Shown here piece after piece: positions 9,725-19,285 of a stretch of 64,000 nucleotides of DNA (its first letter is position 1; every line of letters begins with the position of its first letter). Location: NCBI GenBank assembly GCA_027488845.1, contig JAIYBC010000030.1:62001-126000 (forward strand), read 5' to 3'. The notes beneath the pieces were generated by a model that saw nothing but the letters and a program-made list of their open reading frames with translations, did not search any database and was not told the DNA's origin. The DNA comes from Verrucomicrobiales bacterium (GTDB taxonomy: Bacteria; Verrucomicrobiota; Verrucomicrobiia; Limisphaerales; UBA9464). The position numbers and the translations under genes were made by a program.

Positions 9725-9752
9725 TTTCCGTGGCAACTGCGGTTCCCTGCGG

Positions 9753-9776
9753 GTAGCCGCGGCCTCGCGGCCGCGG
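9753..9776 (+). repeat. REP-like hairpin (GTAGCCGCGGCC...)
   Basis: GTAG followed by an 8-bp perfect stem CCGCGGCC / GGCCGCGG around TCGC. It shares the GTAGCCGCGGC opening with hairpins at 15351, 19254 (inverted) and 35140, but lacks the TGCCA loop of the later copies. It lies between the terminator and the MFS gene. Confidence 0.5.
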
Positions 9777-9858
9777 AGGTGTCTTCAATCCCCGATCCCA
9801 CCCGTCCCCGACCGCCTTCCGTGTCGCTGTCTCCGGTGCCGACGCTATCCTCGCCTCC

Positions 9859-11130
9859 ATGATGGCCCATGCCACGCGCCTCGACGCGCCGCCGTTCCGC
9901 ACCGGGTTCTACTTCGGATGGATCCAGGTGGTCGTCGCCGCCCTCGCCATGGTGGCCACGTTCCCCGGCCGCACCCAGGGGCTCGGGCTCGTCACCGAAC
10001 CGCTGCTGGCGGACCTGCACCTCGACGCCGTCACCTACGCCTCGATCCACCTCTGGGCGACCCTCGTCGGCGCCCTCTTCGCTCCGGCGGCCGGGCTCGC
10101 CTTGGACCGTTTCGGTTCCCGGTCGGTCCTGACCTTCCTTTCCCTCTCCCTCGGCGCCGTGGTCGCCGCCATGAGTGCGGCCCGCTCCGTACCGGTGCTC
10201 GCGGTCCTGGTGCTGCTGACGCGCGGGCTCGGCCAAAGCGCCCTGTCCGCCGCCAGCATCACCCTCGTGGGACAATGGTTCCGCCGGCGGCTTCCCTCGG
10301 CCATGGCCGCCTACTCCCTGCTGCTGAGCATCGGGTTCATGGCGGCCTTCCCCGCCGTGGAGTTCCTGGTCCGACGCGACGGCTGGCGCCCGGCGTGGTT
10401 CGCCGTCGGCGTCGGTGTCGCCCTCCTCGCTCCCGTGGCCTTCGCGCTGGTCCGCCGTTCCGCCGATTCGGTCGGCCTCGACGAAGGCGGCGCCCCGGAA
10501 CCGGCCGATAACCGTGACGACCTCACCCTGCGGCAGGCCCTCGGCACGCCCGCCTTCTGGATCGTCGGCATCGCCAGCTCCCTCTACCTGCTCGTCGCCT
10601 CCGGCATCGGGCTCTTCAACGAGCGGATCCTCGCCGAACTCGGCTTCGGACGGGAGGTGTTCGTCCAATGCCTGATCCTCTCCGCCATGACCGGGCTCGC
10701 CGGCAACTTCCTCGGCGGCTGGCTCGCCGGCCGGTGTCCCGCCCGACACCTCCTCGCCGGGTCCATGGCCCTGCTCGCCGCCGGCCTCGCGGCGCTGCCC
10801 CATCTCCACTCCCGTCCCGCGGTCTACGCCCAGGCCGTGGTGATGGGTGTCGCCGGCGGCCTGCTCACCGTCGTGTTCTTCGCCTTCTGGGGACGCGAGT
10901 ACGGCCGGCTCCACCTCGGCCGCATCCAGGGCGCCGCCCAGGCGATGACCGTGGTCGGCTCCGCCCTCGGCCCGCTGGCCCTCGCCCAATGCCACGCGAT
11001 GCTCGGTTCCCACGCGCCGCTGTTCCGGCTCCTCGCCTTCGTGGTCGCGGTGGTCGCGGTCTTCGCCTGGCGGATGCCACCGGTTCGTGGGACCCCGTTC
11101 GCGTCCACGTCATCCTCCGCTTGCCCCTGA
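9859..11130 (+). CDS. Major facilitator superfamily transporter
   Basis: Predicted 423 aa with about 12 hydrophobic segments, the size and layout of an MFS secondary transporter in the inner membrane. The loop between helices 2 and 3 contains GLALDRFGSRSVL, matching the MFS signature GxxxDRxGxRxxL, and the central cytoplasmic loop (about residues 205-225) is charged (EGGAPEPADNRDDL). The C-terminal half repeats a GNFLGGWLAGRCPARHLL loop. The layout resembles oxalate/formate or monocarboxylate-type MFS members, but the substrate cannot be assigned. The start is ATG at 9859 or the adjacent ATG at 9862. It is not obviously in an operon: 33 bp separate it from the DUF1080 gene on the same strand. 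Confidence 0.9.
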   Translation: MMAHATRLDAPPFRTGFYFGWIQVVVAALAMVATFPGRTQGLGLVTEPLLADLHLDAVTYASIHLWATLVGALFAPAAGLALDRFGSRSVLTFLSLSLGAVVAAMSAARSVPVLAVLVLLTRGLGQSALSAASITLVGQWFRRRLPSAMAAYSLLLSIGFMAAFPAVEFLVRRDGWRPAWFAVGVGVALLAPVAFALVRRSADSVGLDEGGAPEPADNRDDLTLRQALGTPAFWIVGIASSLYLLVASGIGLFNERILAELGFGREVFVQCLILSAMTGLAGNFLGGWLAGRCPARHLLAGSMALLAAGLAALPHLHSRPAVYAQAVVMGVAGGLLTVVFFAFWGREYGRLHLGRIQGAAQAMTVVGSALGPLALAQCHAMLGSHAPLFRLLAFVVAVVAVFAWRMPPVRGTPFASTSSSACP

Positions 11131-11163
11131 ATCCCGGGCCGCGTTTCCTCGTCCCAGAACACC

Positions 11164-11904
11164 ATGAATCCGGAACCCCTTCTCCGCCGCTCCCTCCTCG
11201 CCGCGCTGCTGGCCGCCGGTGTGATGACCGCCGTCGCCGCCGACAAGGCGAAGGCCCCGGACAAGGACGACGAGGACGACGAGAAGGCCTACAAGGACGG
11301 CAAGTGGGAGGTGCTCTTCGACGGCAAGGACACGTCGAAGTGGCGCGGGTTCAAGGCGGAGAAGTTCCCGGAGAAGGGCTGGGTCGTCGAGTCGGGCACC
11401 CTGCGCCATGAGGCGGGCAAGGGCGGCGGCGACCTCGTCTCCAAGGAGAGCTACGGCGACTTCGAGCTGCGCTTCGACTGGAAGGTGGCCCCCGGCGCCA
11501 ACAGCGGCGTGATGTACCGCGTCACCGAGGACCACGCCGCCTCCTACGAGACCGGCCCGGAGTACCAGGTCCTCGACGACGCCAAGCACGGAGACGGCAA
11601 GAATCCCAAGACCAGTTCCGCGGCCCTCTACGCCCTCATCGCCTGCAACGCCGAGAAGGCCCTTCGGCCGGTCGGCGAATGGAACAAGGCCCGCATCGTC
11701 GTGAAGGGCGGCCGCGTCGAGCACTGGCTCAACAAGAAGAAGGTCGTCGAGTACGCCTGGGGAGGTCCGGAGACGAAGGCGCTCATCGCCGCCTCGAAGT
11801 TCAAGGACATGCCCGGCTTCGCCAAGAACGGCAGCGGGCACATCGTCCTCCAGGACCACGGCGACGACGTCTGGTTCCGCAAGATCAAGATCCGCCGGTA
11901 CTGA
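11164..11904 (+). CDS. DUF1080 (3-keto-disaccharide hydrolase) secreted protein
   Basis: Predicted 246 aa. A signal peptide (RRSLLAALLAAGVMTAVAA) is followed by a charged Lys/Asp/Glu linker (KAPDKDDEDDEK), then a complete DUF1080 domain: VLFDGKDTSKWRG near residue 46, YGDFELRFDWKV, ANSGVMYRV, YETGPEYQVLDD, and the closing GHIVLQDHGDDVWFRKIKIR. These beta-sandwich proteins are abundant in Verrucomicrobiota, Planctomycetota and Bacteroidota. Characterised relatives hydrolyse 3-keto-disaccharides/glycosides made by sugar 3-dehydrogenases. It is periplasmic or secreted. No 3-dehydrogenase gene lies beside it here. Confidence 0.93.
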   Translation: MNPEPLLRRSLLAALLAAGVMTAVAADKAKAPDKDDEDDEKAYKDGKWEVLFDGKDTSKWRGFKAEKFPEKGWVVESGTLRHEAGKGGGDLVSKESYGDFELRFDWKVAPGANSGVMYRVTEDHAASYETGPEYQVLDDAKHGDGKNPKTSSAALYALIACNAEKALRPVGEWNKARIVVKGGRVEHWLNKKKVVEYAWGGPETKALIAASKFKDMPGFAKNGSGHIVLQDHGDDVWFRKIKIRRY

Positions 11905-12073
11905 TCCGCCTGCGGTCCGCGGCGTACCGACCGTGGAAATCCGGAACGTGACGCGGCAGGACGTTTCCGGATCCGGCTGGAGTGGAGGGTGATGCCGGGA
12001 GATTGCTGAACCCGGCTCAAGAGGCCTTGGTGGGCTGCCGATGCTCGTGTGGATCCCTCAAGGGAACCGCCGA

Positions 12074-12958
12074 ATGCAACCCCCGAACCGCCTCTCCCTC
12101 CCCGCGACTTCCATCCTGGCCTTGGGCTGCCTTCTGGGCGTCCGGGCCGAAGACCCGACACCCCGGGTCGACAAGTCCGGATACCACCTCTTCAACCCGG
12201 TGCCCCGCGAGGCGATGCGGGAGTTCAGCACCGACCGTCCCGACCAGACCGAGAGCGCCTACACCGTCGACGCCGGCCACTTCCAGATCGAGTCCGACGT
12301 CTTCGCCTTCAGCCGCGACCGCGACACCTCGGTTCCCGGCGGGGTGGTCAACGAGACCGGCACCTTCGCTTCCGTCAACCTGAAGGCCGGCCTGGTCAAC
12401 CACGTGGACCTCCAGGTGGTGTTGGATCCCTACGTCCGCTCCCGCACCACCGACCGTGGCGCCGGCACCGTGGATCGCGTCGGCGGATTCGGCGACATCA
12501 CCACCCGCCTCAAGGTCAACCTCTGGGGTGACGACGGCGGACCCACCGCGTTCGCGGTGATGCCCTACCTCAAGTTCCCGACCGCCAAGCGCGGACTCGG
12601 CAACAATTCGCTCGAGGGTGGCGTCATCGCGCCGTTCGCCATGGAACTGCCCGCCGGATTCGGGCTCGGACTCCAGACCCAGGCCGACATCCTCCGCAAC
12701 GACGGCCGCTCCGGACACCACCTCGAGTGGGTCAACTCCGTCACCGTGGGCCACGACATCGTCGGCGCGCTCGCGGGCTACGTGGAGTTCTTCACCGTGA
12801 CCTCCTTCGAACGCGGCGCCCCGTGGGTCGGCTTCTTCGACCTGGGGCTCACCTACGGCCTCACCGAGAACATCCAGCTCGATGCCGGATGCAACTTCGG
12901 GGTCACGGACTCCGCGCCGGACTACAATCCCTTCCTCGGCATCAGCCTCCGGTTCTGA
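12074..12958 (+). CDS. Outer-membrane transporter-like protein (MetA-pathway/PF13557 type)
   Basis: Predicted 294 aa, starting MQPPNRLSLPATSILALGCLLGVRA, a signal peptide. The mature protein opens FSTDRPDQTESAYTVDAGHFQIESD, the hallmark of the 'putative MetA-pathway of phenol degradation/transporter' family. It then shows alternating amphipathic beta strands and ends in a terminal aromatic residue (GISLRF), the typical C-terminal signature of outer-membrane beta barrels recognised by the BAM machinery. It probably forms a small outer-membrane channel of unknown substrate. I chose 12074 because the signal peptide begins there; an upstream ATG at 12041 would add a non-hydrophobic leader. The next gene begins 8 bp after the stop. 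Confidence 0.82.
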   Translation: MQPPNRLSLPATSILALGCLLGVRAEDPTPRVDKSGYHLFNPVPREAMREFSTDRPDQTESAYTVDAGHFQIESDVFAFSRDRDTSVPGGVVNETGTFASVNLKAGLVNHVDLQVVLDPYVRSRTTDRGAGTVDRVGGFGDITTRLKVNLWGDDGGPTAFAVMPYLKFPTAKRGLGNNSLEGGVIAPFAMELPAGFGLGLQTQADILRNDGRSGHHLEWVNSVTVGHDIVGALAGYVEFFTVTSFERGAPWVGFFDLGLTYGLTENIQLDAGCNFGVTDSAPDYNPFLGISLRF

Positions 12959-12966
12959 CCCACCCC

Positions 12967-13551
12967 ATGACTCCGACCCGCATCCGTCCTTCCGCCATGA
13001 ACCGCCTCCCTCCCTTGGCCGCCGTCATCGGGGCCCTCATGCTCGGCTTCACCCTGCAGGCCGCGGCCCCACCCGAGACCGACGCCCGTGTCCGCGAGTA
13101 CAGCACCCTCGGGCGCTCCGTGCTCGAGATGGCGCAGACGAAGAAGGTCGACGCCGCGGAGGTGCGCAAGAAGGTCGACCGGATGCTGGAGATCAGCGTT
13201 TTGCTGGCGAAGGACTACGCGGTGCGTTTCCCGGCGGGCAAGAAGCTGGTCGACACCGTCGTGGCCGCGATCCCGGAGATGCGGAAGCTGTCCTTCGCCG
13301 AGATCGAATCCGAATGGCATGACCTGAAGCACTTCGACAAGCCGGGCAACGCGGTGGGCATCGACCTCAAGGCCGAGGAGAACGAGCACTTCACCGACCC
13401 GGTCCACACCATCGTGCATCCGCTGCTGGTGCTGAAGGCCGCCGAGGACCAGGCCGCCAAGCCCTCCGCCGAGAACCTCCAGAACATCAAGGAGGAGATG
13501 GAGGAGGGCATCGAGCAGGCCGAGAAGATGCGCACGGCCCTCTCCCGCTGA
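12967..13551 (+). CDS. Small exported helical protein of unknown function
   Basis: Predicted 194 aa, or 184 if the ATG at 12997 ([18 protein letters not shown]) is the true start; both keep the hydrophobic N-terminal signal. After LQAAA the protein is almost wholly helical and charged ([58 protein letters not shown]), with one [14 protein letters not shown] stretch containing several His residues that could bind metal or heme. I do not recognise the family. It starts 8 bp after the outer-membrane protein gene and ends 22 bp before the chemotaxis receptor, so it is probably co-transcribed with both. Confidence 0.75.
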   Translation: MTPTRIRPSAMNRLPPLAAVIGALMLGFTLQAAAPPETDARVREYSTLGRSVLEMAQTKKVDAAEVRKKVDRMLEISVLLAKDYAVRFPAGKKLVDTVVAAIPEMRKLSFAEIESEWHDLKHFDKPGNAVGIDLKAEENEHFTDPVHTIVHPLLVLKAAEDQAAKPSAENLQNIKEEMEEGIEQAEKMRTALSR

Positions 13552-13573
13552 AACACCCCTCCACCGACCCGTC

Positions 13574-15304
13574 ATGCTCCGACGCCTGCTCCTTCTCGCC
13601 TTCCTCATCGTCGCCGGCTTCGTCGTCGCCGGCGTGTGGGTCGGCTTCCGCCTCAGTACCGTTTCGGCATCCTTGGGCGACCAGCAGCAGGTCGGACTGC
13701 CCTTCTACCGCCGCGCGTCCCTCGCCTCGGCCGAGGCCGACCGCGTCGAGAAGGGCGTGGCTGCGGCGTTCCTGGCCCGGACCGTCACCGAGCAGGAAGA
13801 GGCGGAGCAGGCCACCCTCTCCGCGCTCGGCGACCTCCGGAACAGCATCGCCGCCCTCAACGACACGGAGTACCGCCCGCTCCACCCGCGCCATTTGGCG
13901 GCGTCCGAGGAAGACGGCACGACCCGCCTGGTCGGCGATGTCCTGCAGGGACTCGCCTCCCGGATGGTCGACTTCTCCGCCCTGACCACGAACGTGATCG
14001 GGCAGGCCCGGCAGATCGGGAGCGCCACCGTCCGACTCGCGACCGGCCGTGAGGAGCTCTCCCGGGTCTTCCGCAAGCACCAGACGAACCTCTTCGCCGT
14101 GGACGCCAGGGCCGCGGGTCTCCTGTCGCGGGGTGTGTTCACGGTGATGCACTCGACCTCGGTCCGGGACCTGAACTTCGTCGGTCGCGCCCGTTTCCAT
14201 GAAGGCTTCGACGCCTTGGCGAAATCCACCGCACCCGCGGTCGCCCCGGCCCTCGAGGAGTTGCGCAAGGCCTTCGAGCCGGTGTTGGCGGATGCCATGG
14301 CGGCCGGCGCCAGCCGTTCGGACCACGTCCAGTTCGTGAAGCACGCCTCCGCGATGCGTGCCGACGTCGACCGTCTCCGCGAGTTCTCCGACGCCGACTT
14401 CTCGGGCAGCCAGGCCATCTCGATCGAGATGCTCCGCCTCGCGCTGCGGGACAGCCTCTGGATGTCCGTCGCGGTGGCCTTCGTCGGCGTTGGCATCGCC
14501 TACCTCTTCGGACGCCGCATCACGCGGACCCTCAAGGAGGTGGTCGAGCGCATCCACCGGGGTGCCGACGGCCTGGGCGACACCGCCGACCGCATCCGAC
14601 AGGGGAGCGCGGACACCGCCGAGGGCACCGGGAAGCAGGCCGCTTCGGTGGAGGAGACCGGCGCGACGCTCACCGAGCTCGCGGCGCAGCTCCGGGTCAA
14701 CGCCGAGGCGACCCGCAAGGCGGAGCAGCTGACCACCGAGACGCGGTCCGCCGCGACCTCGGGCGCCGGGGAACTCAAGGAACTCGCCGTCGCCCTCGAG
14801 GAGATCCGTTCCTCGGGCCAGGAGGTCGCGAAGATCATCCGCACCATCGACGAGATCGCGTTCCAGACGAACATCCTCGCCCTCAACGCCGCCGTGGAGG
14901 CCGCCCGCGCCGGCGAGGCGGGGCTTGGATTCGCCGTGGTGGCCGAGGAGGTGCGCAACCTCGCCCAACGCAGCGCCGCGGCCGCCCGCGAGACTTCCCG
15001 TTCGATCGCCGGCAGCCTCGAACGCGGCGACCGGGGAATGGCCATCGGCAAACAGGTCCGCTCCCGTCTCGACCTGATCCTGAACCGCATCGCCGAGGTC
15101 GACGACGTCGTCCGCAGCATCGCGGCCGCCTCGCAGGAGCAGAGCGCCGGACTCGCCACCATCGACTCCGCGGTCAACCGGATCCAGGGCGTCACCGCCA
15201 CCAACGCCGCCAACGCCAAGGATGCCGCGGATGTCGCCGGCCAGCTGTCCGCGGAGACCGAGTCGCTGCGCCGTTCCACCATCGAGCTCAGCCGGTTGGT
15301 CTGA
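13574..15304 (+). CDS. Methyl-accepting chemotaxis protein
   Basis: Predicted 576 aa. It has an N-terminal membrane helix (about residues 3-25), a ~270-residue helical periplasmic ligand domain without an obvious PAS/Cache signature, a second membrane helix near residues 297-315 ([16 protein letters not shown]), and a cytoplasmic signalling domain. The signalling tip is well conserved: [20 protein letters not shown] and [17 protein letters not shown] near residues 430-475. The receptor would control a CheA-type kinase through CheW; no che genes are in this window. No C-terminal NWETF-like CheR/CheB tether is present. A hairpin terminator follows at once. Confidence 0.95.
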   Translation: MLRRLLLLAFLIVAGFVVAGVWVGFRLSTVSASLGDQQQVGLPFYRRASLASAEADRVEKGVAAAFLARTVTEQEEAEQATLSALGDLRNSIAALNDTEYRPLHPRHLAASEEDGTTRLVGDVLQGLASRMVDFSALTTNVIGQARQIGSATVRLATGREELSRVFRKHQTNLFAVDARAAGLLSRGVFTVMHSTSVRDLNFVGRARFHEGFDALAKSTAPAVAPALEELRKAFEPVLADAMAAGASRSDHVQFVKHASAMRADVDRLREFSDADFSGSQAISIEMLRLALRDSLWMSVAVAFVGVGIAYLFGRRITRTLKEVVERIHRGADGLGDTADRIRQGSADTAEGTGKQAASVEETGATLTELAAQLRVNAEATRKAEQLTTETRSAATSGAGELKELAVALEEIRSSGQEVAKIIRTIDEIAFQTNILALNAAVEAARAGEAGLGFAVVAEEVRNLAQRSAAAARETSRSIAGSLERGDRGMAIGKQVRSRLDLILNRIAEVDDVVRSIAAASQEQSAGLATIDSAVNRIQGVTATNAANAKDAADVAGQLSAETESLRRSTIELSRLV

Positions 15305-15317
15305 GCCCCGAGGGTAT

Positions 15318-15348
15318 TCGTGATTCCCGATTCGGGATTCACGATTTT
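15318..15348 (+). terminator. Intrinsic terminator after the chemotaxis receptor
   Basis: CGTGATTCCCGA (15319-15330) pairs with TCGGGATTCACG (15332-15343), 11 of 12 bases complementary in the stretched form, followed by ATTTT. It lies 14 bp past the stop. The structure is close to a perfect palindrome and could stop transcription from either side. Confidence 0.75.
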
Positions 15349-15350
15349 CC

Positions 15351-15375
15351 GTGGCCGCGGCCGCCAGGCTGCGGG
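15351..15375 (+). repeat. REP-like hairpin copy
   Basis: Contains GCCGCGGCCGCCAGGCTGCGG, whose exact reverse complement (21 bases) occurs at about 19255-19275. It shares the GCCGCGGC...CCA..GCTGCG layout with the element at 35140. Confidence 0.5.
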
Positions 15376-15546
15376 CTGGGAGAAGGATCTGAAGCCCGAT
15401 AGGGCGAGATCAGGTGTCGGTGTCCGGACCGGTCACGGGAGACCGGCGTCTTCCTTCCGCCTTCTCCGCGGCGTCGGGGCTTGGCGTGCCGATCCGTTGC
15501 GTGGGGATTCCCCAGGGTGCGACGGTTCCCGGACCGATGCGGACGG

Positions 15547-16407
15547 TCAGGTCGCCGGGACGAACCGTTGTCCGAGCAGCGCCAGCGCAAACAAGGCGAG
15601 GAACACCAGCGCGAGGCCCGGATCCGGGACCAAGGCGAGCAGGTCGGTGAGGCAGATGGCCGCCAGCAGGCCGGACACCGTCCGTCCGATGTTCCTGGGT
15701 CCGTCGCCGAAGGTGTGGCGCAGGCACCAGGCCGTCCAGAGGCCGAGCACCACCGACCAGGCGAGACTCCGCGGCAGCCAGGGTCCGTCGTTGACGAGTG
15801 CGGCCAACACCCAGGGCAGGGCGAGCGCGATGAGAGGCCACCAGGCCACCGGTCCGCGACGGCTCTCCCTCCGGGCCACGTAGCTCAATCCCACGATCCA
15901 GCCCGAGAGCGCGATGGCGGTCCACAGCACCGTGCCACCGACCCCGTCCGGTCCGCCCGCCGCCACGGCGAGGAACAGGAAGAACCGGCAGGCCGCCATC
16001 AACACCGGCGAGAAGGTGACCCGCTTGTGGATCCAGGCGTACAGGACCACCGAGACCGCGAGCCCGACGGAACACGCTGCGGAAAGCCATCCCCCGGTCG
16101 CCAGGATGAAGGTTCCGGCGGCCAGCATCGCACCGCCGGCCCGCCAGACCAACTGCTCGGAAACCGCGCCGGACGGGATCGGGCGCTCCCGACGGAACTC
16201 GCGGTCGAACTCCGCGTCGAAGGCGTCGTTCAGGTACATGCCGCCGATGTAGGCCAGCGTGGCGCCCAGCATCGCCAACCACAGGCGTGGCCCGATGGTT
16301 CCTCCACCAAGGATCCAGGCGGCCAGCACGTTCGACCACACCGTGGGCAGGTTCGAGGCACGGCCGAGCACCAGGAGCGTCCGGAGTTGGAGGGGACGTG
16401 CGGTCAC
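15547..16407 (-). CDS. UbiA family prenyltransferase
   Basis: Predicted 286 aa integral membrane protein with about 8-9 helices. The first Asp-rich prenyl-diphosphate/Mg2+ motif is intact, NDAFDAEFDREFRRE near residues 58-72. The second loop (VLYAWIHKRVTFSPVL) lacks the usual second DxxxD cluster. The N-terminal LVLGRASNLPTVWSNVLA is typical of a bacterial UbiA branch of uncertain substrate. By family it transfers an isoprenoid chain to an aromatic or other acceptor in the inner membrane. It is the last gene of a minus-strand group (PqaA-like, methyltransferase, this gene) with ~60-bp spacings. A quinone or lipid-modification role with the methyltransferase is possible but unproven. Confidence 0.85.
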   Translation of the reverse strand: MTARPLQLRTLLVLGRASNLPTVWSNVLAAWILGGGTIGPRLWLAMLGATLAYIGGMYLNDAFDAEFDREFRRERPIPSGAVSEQLVWRAGGAMLAAGTFILATGGWLSAACSVGLAVSVVLYAWIHKRVTFSPVLMAACRFFLFLAVAAGGPDGVGGTVLWTAIALSGWIVGLSYVARRESRRGPVAWWPLIALALPWVLAALVNDGPWLPRSLAWSVVLGLWTAWCLRHTFGDGPRNIGRTVSGLLAAICLTDLLALVPDPGLALVFLALFALALLGQRFVPAT

Positions 16408-16467
16408 GAGGTGGAGGAGAGTGCCCGGGCCGCCGACCGGTTGGCCAGCGGACAGGCGGACTGGGCC

Positions 16468-17478
16468 TCAGGCGCCCGAAACTCCGCCGGCCTTGACCGT
16501 GGCGAGTCCTTCGCGTGTCAGCGCCCGCTCCAGCAGGGTCCGGGGTGACGGTGTCCCGCGGGTGCCGGAGAATTCCCCCACCGCCTGCAGGGCCTTCCGC
16601 AGGGGACGCAGGTACGGAGCGATCGTGAAGAGGTGGCGCAGGGGCGTGTGTCCCTTCAGCACACGGCGTACGTCCCCGGCGGCCGCCGGATCCTCGAAAG
16701 GTCCGGTGGAAACCGTCTCGGAGCGCCGGAAGACGCCGGTGACGTTGCCGCCGTCGGGCGACGTGAAGATCCGTTCGACACGGAAGCCGGCGCGTTTCCC
16801 GATGCCGGCCAAGGTGGACGGGGAGAAGCCGAACAGGTGGGCCCGGTGGAACCGATGTGCCGGGGCGATGCAACGCGCGGCGATGTTGGGCACCTCGATC
16901 CAGAGCAACCCGTCCTTCCGCAGCCAACCGCGCACCAGCGACAACGCCCCGACCGGGTCGTCGAGGTGCTCCAGCACATGGAAAAGCGTCACCGCATCCT
17001 CGGAGCCCGCGGGCACCGGGGCCTGTTGCCAGAACCCCGACTCCACCGGAAGTCCCAGACGCTCCCGGGCGAAGCGGGCATAGCCTTCGTTGGGTTCGAT
17101 TCCCCGCGCCTCGAATCCGAGCCGGCGCAGCACATAGACCACCTCGCCTCCGCCGGCGCCGAGGTCCAGGACCCGGGCCCCCGGTCCGAGATGCCGACCC
17201 ACTTCCCGGCAGCGCGCGGCGGCCACCCGCGCCGCACGCAGGGTGTGCTTCGGCAGCGGTTCCACGGTCTGCTTGTAGTCGCGGCGGTACTCGTCCCGGT
17301 AGTACTCCGCCAACTCCTCCGCACCCGGCCTCGGATCGTTCCAGACCAGGCCGCACCGCGGACAAAGGACCACCCGCAACGGGCGGCCGTCCCGGTCCAG
17401 TTCGCCAACGAGCTCCACCCGGTCGTTGGCGCAGAGCGCGCAGGGAACGGTGGAGGCGAGGTTACGATCCGATATCAC
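16468..17478 (-). CDS. Class I SAM-dependent methyltransferase with N-terminal zinc-ribbon
   Basis: Predicted 336 aa. The N-terminus has CALCAND and CPRCGLVWNDPRP (about residues 13-50), a CxxC...CxxC zinc ribbon usual in this methyltransferase group. Next comes the SAM-binding domain: motif I VLDLGAGGGEV near residue 103, the acidic residue in ARGIEPNEGYARFARERLG, and the LFHVLEHLDDPVGAL motif near 165. A post-domain region ending ALTREGLATVKAGG is unassigned. Such proteins methylate sugars, lipids or quinone precursors; the adjacent UbiA-type gene and the PqaA-like gene give no decisive context. Start chosen at 17478 (MISDRNLASTV), 60 bp downstream of the PqaA-like stop on the same strand. 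Confidence 0.88.
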   Translation of the reverse strand: MISDRNLASTVPCALCANDRVELVGELDRDGRPLRVVLCPRCGLVWNDPRPGAEELAEYYRDEYRRDYKQTVEPLPKHTLRAARVAAARCREVGRHLGPGARVLDLGAGGGEVVYVLRRLGFEARGIEPNEGYARFARERLGLPVESGFWQQAPVPAGSEDAVTLFHVLEHLDDPVGALSLVRGWLRKDGLLWIEVPNIAARCIAPAHRFHRAHLFGFSPSTLAGIGKRAGFRVERIFTSPDGGNVTGVFRRSETVSTGPFEDPAAAGDVRRVLKGHTPLRHLFTIAPYLRPLRKALQAVGEFSGTRGTPSPRTLLERALTREGLATVKAGGVSGA

Positions 17479-17538
17479 CGCCGAAAAGTTGCCTCCCGCC
17501 GGGATGGGGTCAATTCCCGTGCAACCCCACCCCGGTCT

Positions 17539-18996
17539 TCAACGGCCACGGCCGGAGAGGAATCCCTTCGGCTTCACCTCGACCTTCCCGGGTCCATGGG
17601 GCAGCGCGACCGGGGTCACGCGGACCGGGGTCGTGAGCTTCAGCGGCACCGGCGCCCCGAGGTCGTAGGTCAGCTCCACCATGTAGGCGGTCCAACCCTC
17701 CGAAGGCGTGGTCACCGTGCCGACGTACGCTCCCGATGCGTCGGGCTTCAGGTCGGTGGAGGTCCACACCGCGCCCAACGTCTCCAGGCGGAAGTCGCGC
17801 GTCTTCGGATTCGTGGCCTGCCAGAGCTTCGCCGCCTTCGGCGCGTCCTGGACCGTCACCCGCAGCGTCGCCGGTCCTTCTTCCTTCCAGCCGAACCGCG
17901 GGAACGGGGTCCCGTTCAGGACCGCGTGCTGCCACGCCACGATCGTCTCGTAGGCGTCCGAGTTGCGCATCGAATGGTCCGTGTTCGGCACGTAGCGCAG
18001 GAACTTCGGCCCCTCGAGCCGGTCGAAGTAGAACTGCGAGGAGTCCGGCAGGAAGAACTGGTCGCCGCACGCGTTGAGCATGAGCTTCGGCATCGTGAGT
18101 CGGTCCCGGTACTCGAACGGCTCCTCGATCTTCATCAGGGCGGCGTATTCCGGAGTGCCCTGCCAGTTCATGATGCCCTGCTCGACGTAGTTCCCCACCG
18201 CCGGCGCATAGAATCCGTACGCCGAATGGTGGTGCACGAACGACGGCTCGATGTTCAGCAGGTCGATCACGATTGGACAGATCGCGACCACACGCCGGTC
18301 CACCGCCGCGGTCGTCCAGGTCGTCCAACCCCGCTTCGATCCCCCGGCCACCACGAACTTCTCCACCGGCGCCGAACCGCCCTCCGCACCCGAGGTGAAC
18401 GCGGTCACCGTGTCCATCGCGCGCACCGCGGACTTCGTCATCGGCAGCCGTGCCGGCCACCGCTCGTCGCCCGTGCGCAGGTACTTGTCCCACGTGTACG
18501 CGATCAGGTCGTCCTCGACCCGCTCCTTGCCGTCGTTGCCGAAGACCAACGGCTGGTTCGGCACCATCTTCAGCTCCGCCACCACCGACCCCGAGGCCAC
18601 CGCCACCTGCAGCAGCTCCGCGTTCGGCTTCGGCGGCTTCTCGTCCCGGTTCGCCCCGCCCGTGATGAACAGCAGCCCCGTCCGGTTCGTCGCCCCCTTC
18701 GGCCGCACCACCGTCAGCCAGTGCCTCCAGGCCGTCCGGTTCACCTCGTTGGTCGTCAGCCACGTCTGCGACGTCATGTCGATGACCGTCACGGTGGCCT
18801 TGCCCAGGTTCGTCGTGAGCACCGTCTTCCAGGCGTAGGTGGGATCCGGCGTGGCGACGTACCGGTCCAGCGCCGTCGGCGCGCTGCGGTACGGCTTCGT
18901 GGTGGCGTTGGCGGTCCCGGACGTGGTCGGGGTCCCGCAGCCGGCGACGACAAGGATCCCACCGGCCAGGATCCAGGATGGAAGACGGATGGACAT
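17539..18996 (-). CDS. PhoPQ-activated pathogenicity-related (PqaA-type) lipoprotein
   Basis: Predicted 485 aa. It begins MSIRLPSWILAGGILVVAGC, a lipoprotein signal with lipobox VAGC, so it is likely membrane-anchored. The body matches the PqaA family: TALDRYVATPDPTYAWK, LLFITGGAN, VVAGGSKRGWTTW (nucleophile-elbow-like GGSKRG), AICPIVIDLLNIEPSFVHHH and NACGDQFFLPDSSQFYFD, ending in a beta-rich domain. The fold is alpha/beta-hydrolase-like; PqaA was found as a PhoPQ-activated gene in Salmonella and its enzymatic role is unclear. No PhoPQ genes are visible here. First gene of a minus-strand run with the methyltransferase and prenyltransferase. Confidence 0.9.
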   Translation of the reverse strand: MSIRLPSWILAGGILVVAGCGTPTTSGTANATTKPYRSAPTALDRYVATPDPTYAWKTVLTTNLGKATVTVIDMTSQTWLTTNEVNRTAWRHWLTVVRPKGATNRTGLLFITGGANRDEKPPKPNAELLQVAVASGSVVAELKMVPNQPLVFGNDGKERVEDDLIAYTWDKYLRTGDERWPARLPMTKSAVRAMDTVTAFTSGAEGGSAPVEKFVVAGGSKRGWTTWTTAAVDRRVVAICPIVIDLLNIEPSFVHHHSAYGFYAPAVGNYVEQGIMNWQGTPEYAALMKIEEPFEYRDRLTMPKLMLNACGDQFFLPDSSQFYFDRLEGPKFLRYVPNTDHSMRNSDAYETIVAWQHAVLNGTPFPRFGWKEEGPATLRVTVQDAPKAAKLWQATNPKTRDFRLETLGAVWTSTDLKPDASGAYVGTVTTPSEGWTAYMVELTYDLGAPVPLKLTTPVRVTPVALPHGPGKVEVKPKGFLSGRGR

Positions 18997-19056
18997 GCCG
19001 GCGATCCTGCCGCGATGCCGGCCGCTGGCAAATCCTCCGTTCCTCCCGGGAATGCG

Positions 19057-19244
19057 GAGCAAGGCGGAAGGGATCGGCACGCGAAGCCGCCAAGCCGCTG
19101 GCAGGGAGAGAAAGAAGGCGGCTGGAATCCCGTGGCGGAACCGGAAATCGAAGGAGGTTTGTGTTCTCGATTCTGGATCCGGGATCCTTTTGGCGCCTTG
19201 GCGGTTTTGTGTGAGATCCGTCTCCGTCTCCGGAGTCGGCGAAT
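19057..19244 (+). repeat. Dispersed intergenic repeat, copy 1
   Basis: Starts GGCGGAAGGGATCGGCACGC and ends near CCGTCTCCGGAGTCGGC. It aligns in order with 24644-24823: the same opening, GGCTGGAATCCCG versus GCCGGAGTCCCG, GATCCGGGATCC versus GATCCCGGATCC, CTTGGCGGTTTTGTGTGAGA versus CTTGGCGTATTTGCGTGAGG. The two are imperfect and in the same orientation. Confidence 0.65.
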
Positions 19245-19253
19245 GAAGACAAG

Positions 19254-19285
19254 TCCGCAGCCTGGCGGCCGCGGCTGCCGGCCGA
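19254..19285 (-). repeat. REP-like hairpin copy, inverted
   Basis: CCGCAGCCTGGCGGCCGCGGC is the reverse complement of the element at 15351-15375, matching over 21 bases, and lies just after the dispersed repeat. Confidence 0.5.

Noticed and set aside
6200-9736. 1178-codon minus-strand open frame opposite the 6185 gene
   Set aside because: Low-complexity Gly/Arg/Val-rich shadow created by high-GC codon bias; no signal, motif or ribosome site, while the plus strand has clear domains.
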